NCBI GenBank assembly: GCA_016165875.1
Contig: JABBOT010000004.1
Location: 15,377,672 to 15,441,671, forward strand
Reading direction: 5' to 3'
DNA length: 64,000 nt
Source: Acanthopleura granulata
Lineage: Eukaryota; Mollusca; Polyplacophora; Chitonida; Chitonidae
Shown here in pieces: positions 55,875 to 64,000 of this stretch. The translations under genes were made by a program, and so were the position numbers. The notes beneath the pieces were generated by a model, which was not told the origin of the DNA, did no database searches, and saw only the letters and a list, made by a program, of their open reading frames with translations. Position 1 is the stretch's first letter; the number at the start of each line of letters is the position of its first letter.

Positions 55875-57600
55875 TGTCCATAGAATGCAGCAAAAGGATA
55901 ACAGTCTTCGTCATACTATCTAGGACCAATTCGGTGACATTTATATTAAAGGCTTGAATGTATCTCAAGTTCGGAGGCATGTCAACACCGCCTTAAATTG
56001 ACATAGTAATGGAAGATTTTCATTACAGGGACTCAGTCTCAACAGTTATCAGCGTAGGTGTATGTCTCCAAGTGCGAGTCCTCTCGATTTTAACGACTGT
56101 ATTATTTACAGTAATATCAGACATTCGGCTCAAAAATAACAAGGAGCATATGGCACGTTAATCCAACCCTCTGGCAAACAGTGCTTTGCGACAAAACTAT
56201 CCATACTCATTTAACAATGACACTCTCCGCGTCTGGTGACAGGTGCCCTTTCGACAATGTCAGAGCCACTGAACCAAGCATGGAAGCATTCCCAAATATC
56301 TCCTCACTGTAGCAGCATTCCCATGTCGGCATTGTTTTCATCTGACACTAAATCGATAAAGGGGTGACCTAGCAGATCAAGATCAGTCGTGAGGATCTAA
56401 CTATTCATGGCACACATTGTATGCTACTGTCATGGCTTGTGTTTTATTCCATAAAATAGTAAATTAACATTATTGAATCAATTGTTAGACTATTAATAAC
56501 GTACATGAACATTCGAAATCATATCACATACAGTTTGCGAGTTGCCACAGAGGATAGCTTCGCAAAGGGGAATCTACATCTATATATTATTCGTCATCAG
56601 TTTTTTCTCGGTATGTAGTGGGAAATAGGTATCATGGCATAATTAATTATTTAATCTAGGCGTCGAAACCGACATTCGTATACCAGCCGAAATAGGCTAG
56701 TATATAAAGCTTAAATTATGCGATCACATTGCATACATACCATTCGTAAGACAATATTTATTTTCGCCGTTGAATTAAGTGTCGCTCGTATGTTTAGAAT
56801 GCGCAGGTGTCCCTTTACGCAAAGTTTTTGAAAACAATTAGGATACTGAGGGAAAACTCAAGGAATGTTTTACTCCATTTTGCAAGTTCTGTTTTCTGTT
56901 CTAGCTCTGGTTTGTTAGGATCGGTTGTACACTATGATTTCACAATACCTCATCCACATAAACATATTGCCATATTGTGGCCTTTTATATTATAAATGTG
57001 GTTACTTTATTTGTGCCGCTTAAAATTTGCATTAATTCAATTTGCCGAATTCAGTTCAAATTAATTGATTTGAGTTAATGGTATTCACTGCCATGCTATA
57101 AAAATCATTCATTTATACACGCAGGTTGTCATGAATGAAGAGTGGAAACCAAATTAACATTAGATCTCTATCCTTTATGCTTTGAATAACACACTAAAGA
57201 CCAAGAAAAAAAGTTATAACAAATGTTATACATATTTCGCTCCATTATGGCCGACTTTTGTAGAAGTTTGAGTGGCTTTACCCAACATGTTATGCGTATA
57301 GGTAAACTGGTCTATTTGCCTGAAATAGTTGGGATTTCATGTGTATGTGTCGCTCCATGTACAGTTGTCTGGATGCCAAAATTCATAGATGTTGGCCTTA
57401 CACCGGTGACTGCACAGGGTGTTTTCCTCCATAAAGTTACCCTACTAAGCACCCATCAAAGGATAGGGTTATTTTTTTTTTAAATAAAGGCTGAAGTCTT
57501 ACCTTACATTACGCCTGTAATGTTAGAGGTCTGTCACATGAGTGCACAAAATATCACGCACAGTTGGAATTCTTAAATCCTTTGATAGAGTTATGCAACG
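55875..57600. other. No supported gene; one 86-codon ORF not called
   Basis: The stretch holds the 28-bp motif at 56660. The plus ORF 57223-57483 (MADFCRSLSGFTQHVMRIG onward) has ATG starts and a mixed composition but no domain, splice sites or poly(A) context. Confidence 0.35.
56660..56690 (+). repeat. Copy of the 28-bp motif CGAAACCGACATTCGTATAC
   Basis: GGCGTCGAAACCGACATTCG then TATACCAGCC. It is in inverted orientation to the copy at 63222-63252. Confidence 0.55.
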
Positions 57601-57602
57601 AC

Positions 57603-57608
57603 TTTAAT
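57603..57608 (-). terminator. Candidate ATTAAA poly(A) signal for the 57.9-60.4 kb gene
   Basis: ATTAAA on the minus strand about 290 bp beyond the stop at 57900-57902. A canonical AATAAA lies further on, near 57011. Confidence 0.25.
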
Positions 57609-57899
57609 CTGTACCTTAAAACCGTTAATTAAAATGTATTTTAACACGACCCAAATGGCACGCTGAGAAGAGGATAGAGTTTCTACTCGGAGCCGACACA
57701 ACTGTCAAGAGTCCCCAACAGAGGAAATCGGCCAAAATTTCGTGGAATATGGTTGTGCTGGCGAGATGACGACTATAATAAGTTTTTAAAGACTAGTCTT
57801 GACAATGTGCTAGCTTTAGAAAAGAGACAATACTGGAACAAAAAATATTTGTGTCGATAAAGTATCTTTCCCCAAAAAGCTTAAATTTAACGTCAAGTT

Positions 57900-58049
57900 T
57901 CACAAGTAGGCGGGAGTTATTTCTGGGAAATCGAGATCACTGTTTACAGTTTTACTGTACAACGCAAAGGGTTGTTGCTTATCACGTGGCCCCATAAAGT
58001 CCACATTAACAGATGATTTATATGTACCAAGCCCATAAGATAAAGATGT
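57900..58049 (-). CDS. Terminal exon of an unrecognised five-exon gene (3' part)
   Basis: After an acceptor (CCTTAACGATCGCAG) 49 codons and TGA follow in phase 0: TSLSYGLGTYKSSVNVDFMG, PRDKQQPFALYSKTVN and SDLDFPEITPAYL. The peptide is soluble and aromatic-rich. Phase 0 matches the end of the exon at 58099-58144. The intron between is only 49 nt, short for a mollusc but with normal GT and AG ends. The reading is open in this frame only. Read with the four exons upstream it gives about 105 residues of continuous protein. Confidence 0.6.
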   Translation of the reverse strand, partial: TSLSYGLGTYKSSVNVDFMGPRDKQQPFALYSKTVNSDLDFPEITPAYL

Positions 58050-58098
58050 CTGCGATCGTTAAGGTCAGTCTCGATCCTTTTTCGAAATAATTACTTAC

Positions 58099-58144
58099 TT
58101 CATCATTTGGCTTTCCTTTAAGAAACTCGCATATAGCAAATGCT
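58099..58144 (-). CDS. 46-nt exon of the same gene
   Basis: The flanks are a strong acceptor (ATATTTCTTTCAG) and a perfect donor (GAA/GTAAGT). Starting in phase 2 (the single A completes AGA, Arg) it encodes AFAICEFLKGKPNDE and ends in phase 0. Only this frame is compatible with both neighbours. Confidence 0.6.
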
Positions 58145-58254
58145 CTGAAAGAAATATGCCAACCTTCACTGGATTGAAAGACAACTACAGACTTCCTAGA
58201 TGGTACATGTTTGTTAGTAGCGAATACAGTATGTAAAGTAATTCTGTACCAGTG

Positions 58255-58480
58255 GCTTCTAATATATTGGAATTCACATCACTGCATTTTTCTTTTACCT
58301 AATTCTACTTACGCCATCGTGCTATAGGATGTAAGCTACTCCTATCGATGCATTTGGAAGAACAGTTACACCAAAACCGTAACTGAGGTAGATTGACAAG
58401 AGGCCGTATTTCACGGCTTATGTGTGACCAATTGCCAACTACCACATTAGAGTCACTGCTCTGGTTTTACACCCTGTATG
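58255..58480 (-). repeat. Copy of the GCAGCGACGACAG dispersed family in an intron
   Basis: On the minus strand: AAAACCAGAGCAGTGACTCT, TGGTAGTTGGCAATTGG, GTGAAATACGGCCTCTTGTC, TACCTCAGTTACGGTTTTGG and GTAAGTAGAATTAGGTAAA. The GTAAGTAG near 58307-58312 belongs to the repeat and is not a host splice donor. Confidence 0.7.
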
Positions 58481-58929
58481 TGCTGTAGTTTTGTAGATAG
58501 GATTAGATAACACCGCATAGTTCTGTGATGGTGTTTATCTTATCTTTAAAACGCAGCGGTAAATAACTGAAACATAAATAAATACAACAGTGTGGATAGA
58601 AGTACACAGATTAAATTCAATGTGCAGATTTTGGATTGAGAATATCTAACTATCAATAAAACAATGTTTAGAAGTGTTCACTATGTCTCAGTTAGCGTCA
58701 TAAAGATCACCTAAATATCGTCATGGAGATTGCGTTGAGTCTCTTTGCTCGCCTAAACGTCTTTGTTTATGACACAGTTGTTTATGAAACACAAATGTTC
58801 AGCTAACAGCCTGACACCGTGGGTGTCTGGCCATTAACGGCATTCAGACGGCAGAAACGAAAGGTTGGTCTGATATTTTCTGTCAGAACTAACCAGTAAA
58901 AGAAGGCTTCCGCGGTAAATAGTCCTTGG

Positions 58930-59015
58930 CAGGCTTGATGACTATGTGCTGCCACGCCGATATTACGATAAGAGGGATATTTTCAGGTTTGACATTGACT
59001 GGCAAAATTTGGTTT
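58930..59015 (+). mobile_element. Retroelement ORF fragment inside an intron
   Basis: The plus frame reads LDDYVLPRRYYDKRDIFRFD then IDWQNLVWE. Y-Y-D-K-R-D-x-F-x-F-D-I matches the signature of the other retro fragments in this window and a widespread molluscan element protein known to me from memory. It ends in a stop four codons later. Confidence 0.45.
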
Positions 59016-59062
59016 GGGAGTTAATTCTATAACTAACATTAGGTATGTCGCTGATATCTCAG

Positions 59063-59172
59063 ATCCTCCTCCCGTTCAAGTGGATTTTGACAAAATTAAA
59101 CACAGGGTGTTCCGAAAGCCAAAGCTAGAGCCTTTAAATTTTCGTTGGTCTAGCTTAAGCGGGAGGGAATAG
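59063..59172 (+). CDS. Candidate plus-strand terminal exon (or retroelement remnant)
   Basis: After an acceptor (GCTGATATCTCAG) the plus strand reads, in phase 1, PPPVQVDFDKIKHRVFRK then PKLEPLNFRWSSLSGRE and TAG. Its start phase fits the candidate exon at 55810-55869. It lies inside the intron of the minus-strand gene, 23 bp from that gene's exon at 59196 and 48 bp after a retroelement fragment in the same orientation, so an element origin is a real alternative. Confidence 0.3.
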
Positions 59173-59195
59173 GATCCCTCTAACAGCTTACACAC

Positions 59196-59235
59196 CTGGG
59201 TGTTTTAAACAGGTAGTTTTTCTTGTGATTCAAAT
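59196..59235 (-). CDS. 40-nt exon of the 57.9-60.4 kb gene
   Basis: Acceptor (AACACATCTTTAG) and donor (CCCAG/GTGTGT) bound 40 nt in phase 1 to 2. With the flanking exons it encodes D-LNHKKNYLFKTP-R. It is exactly the length class (1 mod 3) needed to join the 59646-59676 exon (ending phase 1) to the 58099-58144 exon (starting phase 2). It was found by looking for that missing link. Confidence 0.5.
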
Positions 59236-59369
59236 CTAAAGATGTGTTGCTGAAGGCCATGCCCAATACTCCCTTTGAAGGACACTTAAAAATACACAGA
59301 TTTTTGCGAATTTATCGCCTTTAACTAGAAATTAACGTAATTCAGTTGGTATTAGATACGAAACAGGTT

Positions 59370-59612
59370 TACAAGATTTATTTATTTATATGATTGGTGT
59401 TTTACGCCGGACATCAAGAATATTTTATTTATAGGCGGTCAGCATTGTGGTGGGACGAAACCGGGGTAAACGCAGACCTTTTCTCGTATGGCCGAAGAGG
59501 AAGCCAGCATAACTTGAACATGGGCTTGAACTCACAGGGACGGCATTGGTGAGAGGCTTCCGGTCATTACGCTGCACTATAACGCGCTATCGCCCTCGGC
59601 CAAGGAGGCCTA
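59370..59612 (-). mobile_element. Molluscan tRNA-derived SINE in an intron
   Basis: The reverse-complemented tail (TTTATTTATTTATATGATTG) and GGTGTTTTACGCCGGACATC run through GGCGGTCAGCATTGTGGTGG to the head (CGGCCAAGGAGGCC). Possible short flanking repeat TTACAA on both sides. Confidence 0.92.
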
Positions 59613-59645
59613 AGCTTACAACATGATTATTGATCAAGACCTTAC

Positions 59646-59676
59646 CTTTTTTCATCTTAGGCAACCTAAAAATCTC
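59646..59676 (-). CDS. 31-nt exon of the 57.9-60.4 kb gene
   Basis: Acceptor (CTAGTTTTCATTTTAG) and donor (AAAAG/GTAAGG) are both good. In phase 0 it encodes EIFRLPKMKK and ends in phase 1; the other two frames contain stops. Confidence 0.55.
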
Positions 59677-59689
59677 CTAAAATGAAAAC

Positions 59690-59945
59690 TAGACCAGCGA
59701 TGACAGTGTGATAGTTGGTAAATGGTCCGATGAAATCCGGCCTCTTGTCAGTTTACCTCAGTTAGGGTTTTATTCTATCTGTTCATATACATGTATATGA
59801 GAAACAACTTACACGCCCATATCATCGTTGCTTAATCAAACTGGGTTAAAAAAGTTAGTCACTGTGGTGTTAAATGCAATTTATAAGACGTTACTGGTTA
59901 AAAGTACTCAAAGTGCTTTTTATTATACACATTAAAATGTGATTC
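59690..59945 (+). repeat. Copy of the GCAGCGACGACAG dispersed family in an intron
   Basis: AACTAGACCAGCGATGACAG, GATGAAATCCGGCCTCTTGT, GTTTACCTCAGTTAGGGTTT, AACAACTTACACGCCCAT, GTTAAATGCAATTTATAAGA and TACTGGTTAAAAGTACTCA occur in family order. Confidence 0.7.
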
Positions 59946-60242
59946 GTCCAAAACGAAGCCTGTTCTGACTGAGGTCATTTCATCACAATCTGCCATGATT
60001 AACAACGTCCTTCACGGTACTATCAGTTCACTTGTCCTCGGTTGGAAGACTTGAGGCAAATACACGCAAAGGAAAATTGCCCTCCAACGCGAAAGGGTTT
60101 ACAGTCGATCAACTGAATGACGACAGTCTAAGGTGTGTCACTTTACAATTTTTTCATCCCTCACGCCTTTAGCGAGTCCATCGCCAGGCTTATATCTAAA
60201 CTTTTAATGGCCTACGTTATAGTTCGAACACCAGAAGCTAAC

Positions 60243-60350
60243 ATTGATATTAACTGAGGTAAGCAAACAAGAGATTTCACTAGTTATGTGAAAGAGTTTG
60301 CCAACTATCACACTGTCGTCGCTGCTCTAGCTTTAATCTCTATGCTTTAA
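60243..60350 (-). repeat. Copy of the GCAGCGACGACAG dispersed family in an intron
   Basis: The minus strand shows GCTAGAGCAGCGACGACAGT, GTGATAGTTGGCAAACTC, TAGTGAAATCTC and TTACCTCAGTTA. Its 3' half is missing. Confidence 0.65.
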
Positions 60351-60392
60351 AATTAATAACAACACATACGTTTCAGAATTACCACTTCTCAC

Positions 60393-60434
60393 CTCAAAGT
60401 ACTCCATGTTTATCCCAAATCCATGATATATACT
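60393..60434 (-). CDS. 42-nt exon of the 57.9-60.4 kb gene (most upstream exon found)
   Basis: A strong acceptor (TTGTTTGTTACAG) and donor (TTTGAG/GTGAGA) enclose 42 nt, phase 0 to 0, encoding SIYHGFGINMEYFE. The other frames contain stops. Earlier exons must lie above 60434 or beyond the window. Confidence 0.55.
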
Positions 60435-60720
60435 CTGTAACAAACAACTGTACAAATTTACACATCCACAACGCATGTGTATCAGTGGTACACAAATTGT
60501 GCACTGCTGGTTCACAAAAATTTTGTGGATTTTCGTTTTTACCACAATAATGTGTACTATTCGTACACAGAAGTCTTTAGAGAGTAGTTCTTAAGTGTAA
60601 GTTTGGAGCATTTTATCCCGAAAACGATGCTGGTGACGCAGCAATATATTGTGGGAATTGTCACAAACGCTCCGTGTTAGACACCCCGATTAGAAGTAGC
60701 CCACTCAGGTGAATTTGACC

Positions 60721-60873
60721 ATGAGCAGCGGCCGTGCATCTTTTCAACAGAAGCCGACAAACAAAGCACATCCTACACCTCATACAAATAAAATAGTGCC
60801 ACTCCCTTCAACAGCTATTGTAAAGAATGGCGAGAAAATGATGGGTGTTTATAGGACAGTCCGATGGTTGTGA
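60721..60873 (+). CDS. Candidate first coding exon or small ORF, unrecognised
   Basis: ATG at 60721 has A at -3. The 50 codons read MSSGRASFQQKPTNKAHPTP, HTNKIVPLPSTAIVKNG, EKMMGVYRTVRWL, then TGA. The Ser/Pro/Lys-rich, disordered-looking start resembles the N terminus of a real protein. A donor could lie at ATT/GTAAAG or at GG/GTGTTT inside it. It is divergent to, or nested in, the minus-strand gene whose exons end at 60434. Confidence 0.35.
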   Translation: MSSGRASFQQKPTNKAHPTPHTNKIVPLPSTAIVKNGEKMMGVYRTVRWL

Positions 60874-61316
60874 AAGAAGACGACATTTTGAAATTAAGCT
60901 TTAAGCGCGATATTTACATACCACAAGAGACCATGAAATGGCGTTCTAAGTCAATAATCGCAAAACCGGTTTAGAAAGACCTAAAACAGGGGTTCCTAGA
61001 GTTATATGCAAGAAACAATCATGTATAACTTATAAATAAAGCCAGTGAAATGTAAGAGAGATGCAATCAGACGATGCTACGAAAACAACATTATAGGTAT
61101 GAGATCCAATGCCAATTTCAAACTATGTCGATGATTTCCAGATTGAAAACAAATGTAGATATCTGAGAGGCTTTGATTGAAACTGTCCATAAAAGCACCT
61201 GTTTATGTGATACACAGTCCTATCCCTGTGTTGAAGCGGATCGAATTAGATAAAGCTATAACAAAGGCCACCACACATCCTGAACGTTCTGTCCATATTT
61301 ATTGTGGAATTTAAGA

Positions 61317-61475
61317 AACAGAAACACTGCAGTTTAGAAAGCAAAACCAGAATTTAAGGAATAAGACTATAGTTCAAAAGGTAAAACAAGTATTGAAGAA
61401 ACAAGACTGTAGCTTAGAAAGTAAAACCAGACTTTAAAAAACAGAGCGAACATAAAAGAATATAGCTTAGAAAGT
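61317..61475 (+). repeat. Degenerate tandem repeat, unit about 45-55 bp
   Basis: Recurring blocks: ACTGCAGTTTAGAAAGCAAA, ACTATAGTTCAAAAGGTAAA, ACTGTAGCTTAGAAAGTAAA and ATATAGCTTAGAAAGTCAAA. Spacing drifts between units. It abuts the next dispersed-family copy. Confidence 0.6.
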
Positions 61476-61479
61476 CAAA

Positions 61480-61740
61480 AAAGAGCAGAGACGACAATAC
61501 AATCGATGAAATGCGGCCACTTACTAATTTTACCTCTGTTAGGGATTTATGCTATTAAGATCTTCATGTAAGTGAGTAAATACTAACATTTTAGCCGCCC
61601 TCTTAGATAATAAATGCGATGATGTTGATTACAATTTATTTGATATCATTGGTCTAGAACTACTCAAATTACTGTCATCACATTTAACAAACATCTGAAA
61701 ACAGTGCAAAGGCACAAGGCATCTGGGATGCTAGTTAACC
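61480..61740 (+). repeat. Copy of the GCAGCGACGACAG dispersed family
   Basis: AGAGCAGAGACGACAATACA, GATGAAATGCGGCCACTTAC, TTTTACCTCTGTTAGGGATT, ATCTTCATGTAAGTGAGTAA, TATCATTGGTCTAGAACTAC and GGCATCTGGGATGCTAG occur in order. It is near full length. Confidence 0.7.
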
Positions 61741-61744
61741 AGCA

Positions 61745-63215
61745 GTGCACAGAGTGAAACCAGGGCTTATGCTCTTATTGCCAACATTACAGTTATCAAA
61801 TCATTCGTGACATCTAATCTTGCTGCCTCAGGACGTGTTGCTCCCAAAGTCGAATTGATTTGGATTCAAACACTTTTCAAAGCCCTTTTCTTCCAGTACT
61901 TTGTGCCACTACGTCTTTAGGCAATGATATATATAGAGTAGGGTTAAAGCGAGTTGTTTTGCCATTATCATCCAACTATTCTGAAAAAGGAGCACACAAG
62001 CTAAACAGTGTAATTGAAAATATAAATGATATAGATTTTCTAACTTCAAATTCCACATTTATCATAACCCTTCCAAGTCATATATATTACACACATATCA
62101 TTCAATTACAGAGACATTTAATTCATAGTCCCCTAAAATTAAAACAAAGAGTTGTAGTATGAAGGCTAAAGTAGGACAACCTACTCCTACCCGCATGCAA
62201 GTGGATAAATCTTGTATTGAAATTCATATCGACAGATATGAGATCTTCAATATAAAAGTAACATCCAGCAGGCACTCACACAAACCCCGATGGTGCTGTA
62301 AAGTCAGAGAGTGACAGATTAGTGCAGCGTACCTCACCTTCTTGCTGCACACATTGGACTGTTTACAACACGGAATGCAAGTGGTTATAGATACACAACC
62401 AATCCCAAATTTACCACAGAAATCTTTCAATTTTCATTTCTTTCCACTATCATTCAACCTTCTCAGTTAACGCAAGCAATTGTTCATCCAAAAAATTCAT
62501 AGTTTGTAGCAAACGAATCTAATTACCATACCTTATTTATTCGTTTTTCCAGACAAAAAATGTCGTCTATATTGCCAGTGCGCGACGCACGTGTACACAC
62601 GAAATGATGAGGTACATTGTTCCATGCGTAATGCTATCCATAAACGTGATCTTGCGAAACCTCCCTAATTTTCACAGAAGACAGTCACCTGGAAGTAAAA
62701 GTAGTCAGCAATTTCCAATGATATCGGAGAGACATACGTGTGTAATAACTAATACACCAAATCCAATACGTTGTCCACAATTTTATCATTAAATATTCGA
62801 TCTTTGCATGACACATTATATCCCGTACGATACTTATACCGCCCCAGTTCAAGCGGAACGAGATACATAAGAGAATATTGCACAGTGAAGGTTGAATACC
62901 ACAAATGTTTTTCAAGTCAGAGGTGAAAATGATAAACCATTCATTTCCCACTTTCACGAGAATTAATGAAAATATCACTTTTATGAGTGAAGGAAATACC
63001 AGGATTTCACAGATGGATAAATAACAAATACTTATAAAGCATAGCGCCATATAGATCTTCCCCGCTATGACTGCAAATTGCTGTGTCTGGTATGTATGCC
63101 AACATTTAAAAAGATTGAATGAAAGCGCTTAATAATAAAGTTTCAACCTTTTGAAATAGTTGATGTCATTTCAGGTTCTAGAATATGTAATTTTTGGTCG
63201 TCCATTCCATTTTGG
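61745..63215. other. No confidently supported gene; one cysteine-rich exon-like patch
   Basis: On the minus strand near 62335-62420 a frame reads FCGKFGIGC, then CIPCCKQSNVCSKK, ending in phase 0 at AAGAAG/GTGAGG. The donor is good but the acceptor is purine-rich, there is no signal peptide, and a stop lies just upstream. It could be an upstream exon of the minus-strand gene (phase fits 60434) or chance. The 121-codon ORF 62685-63050 is AT-rich hydrophobic noise. Confidence 0.3.
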
Positions 63216-63221
63216 TTAGCG

Positions 63222-63252
63222 ACTGATATTCGAATGTCGGTTTCGACGCCCA
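63222..63252 (-). repeat. Copy of the 28-bp motif CGAAACCGACATTCGTATAC
   Basis: The minus strand reads GGCGTCGAAACCGACATTCG then AATATCAGTCGC. It is inverted relative to the copy at 56660. Confidence 0.55.
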
Positions 63253-63442
63253 AGTACACCTTATGCGTGGCTTTTGGGGATACTGCCATAAATAAATGAA
63301 TAGATAACAATATTGAAATTTAAGTCATCTCTCTTTGCATACAGCATCATTTAACAGCTCCAGACTCTTCAAAACGTGTTCTCAAACGTGTAATCACGTT
63401 TACACGAAAATGAGGCAACCCGATTACAGGTCAAACCAGTGC

Positions 63443-63515
63443 TTTATCTGCCTTGTGAGCCTTCTCTTTATCTGCTTTATCTGCCTTGTGAGCCTTCTCT
63501 TTATCTGCCTTGTGA
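63443..63515 (+). repeat. 33-bp tandem repeat, about 2.2 units
   Basis: TTTATCTGCCTTGTGAGCCT then TCTCTTTATCTGC repeats at 63443 and 63476, followed by a partial unit. The open frame through it is a consequence of the repeat. Confidence 0.85.
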
Positions 63516-63519
63516 GTTT

Positions 63520-63830
63520 AATCTGGACTTGTGCCTGTACAAAGACGAGAATGGTTTTCTGTCACGCCGACTTTACGAGGATAGTTTCCATTTTGATATT
63601 GCTTGGTTAGAAATATACCAAATGGTCCGGCATATGGCCTATGCATATCTCGCCTTGTAGCAGTTGTGAAATCCTATGTGCTCGTCACAAGTTATTGCCG
63701 CAAAAACCAGCGTGTCAAGGATATTCCATCAAACGCCTTCACTCTAACTTCTTAAATCTGAAATGAGTATTCTTGTTGGTAAGTGTTCAGAATCTCTGGG
63801 ACTCTTCTTTACAATTGTGTCTAATTCCGC
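63520..63830 (+). mobile_element. Retroelement ORF fragment (reverse-transcriptase-like C-terminal region)
   Basis: The plus frame reads LDLCLYKDENGFLSRRLYED then SFHFDIAWLEIYQMV before a stop. Downstream DNA (AAAAACCAGCGTGTCAAGGA, TATTCCATCAAACGCC) matches the minus-strand copies at 49.7 and 53.8 kb. Frames are broken, so it is inactive. Confidence 0.5.
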
Positions 63831-64000
63831 TAAAGGCCGTATGTTCATCGTACTGAGTGTGATCGTCACGGTGGGAATATGAAGAGTTGCAAGCAAACCG
63901 CAACTGAGATAGTAGTTGATTATTGACTTATTATATACTAGAATGGTACAAGATTTAGAAACTGATTTTATTCATCCGCCTACAATATTCATTAAAAACT

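Noticed and set aside
57223..57483. 86-codon plus ORF starting near MADFCRSLSG
   Set aside because: Looks mildly coding but has no domain, splice sites or conserved end; left uncalled.
62685..63050. 121-codon minus ORF
   Set aside because: AT-rich hydrophobic frame typical of chance in this composition.

Overview
This is eukaryotic nuclear DNA, most likely from a lophotrochozoan and probably a bivalve mollusc. The basis is a tRNA-derived SINE that recurs about fifteen times on both strands. Its body and tail (ATAATGCTGG, AAGTGAAATATTCTTGAGTA, CGGCGTAAAACACCAATCAAATAAATA) match, from memory, a SINE type widespread in molluscan genomes. There are no operons, long ORFs or bacterial signals. Genes appear as short exons in long AT-rich introns, so nearly all long ORFs here are chance or repeat-derived. 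The real coding signal lies in short segments bounded by splice sites with compatible phases. All exon calls were made by eye without transcripts or homology searches.

Layout. 1-7.27 kb is AT-rich and CpG-poor and ends near an AATAAA; it reads like the 3' end of a transcription unit or a long 3' UTR. At about 7.3 kb CpG becomes abundant, and an unrecognised minus-strand ORF (7353-7760) faces away from a plus-strand exon-like segment (8005-8220). From about 32.15 kb down to 15.49 kb on the minus strand lies the best-defined gene: a signal-peptide exon, a CUB-like exon, a transmembrane exon, a 20-nt micro-exon and a C-terminal exon with a downstream AATAAA. One link, the second half of the CUB domain, is not firmly placed. 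34.9-39.5 kb holds several small candidate genes on both strands. 45.1-45.3 kb holds a plus-strand terminal exon with its own poly(A) signal. 48.8-50.9 kb holds a decayed PIF/Harbinger transposase on the minus strand. 57.9-60.4 kb holds the 3' part of a second minus-strand gene, built from five small exons whose phases chain perfectly.

The rest is intron, intergenic DNA and repeats: SINEs, a second dispersed family (core GCAGCGACGACAGTGTGATA), retroelement fragments with an LYDKRD-like signature, an inverted pair of older repeats (about 10.1 and 24.2 kb), several tandem arrays and a 250-bp (AT)n microsatellite.

The first minus-strand gene looks like a type I membrane receptor or adhesion protein. 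The 57.9-60.4 kb gene looks soluble and I do not recognise its family. I found no evidence of a novel defence system, biosynthetic cluster or selfish gene system. The most interesting items are the phase-chained multi-exon genes, the split Harbinger copy and the unnamed repeat families.
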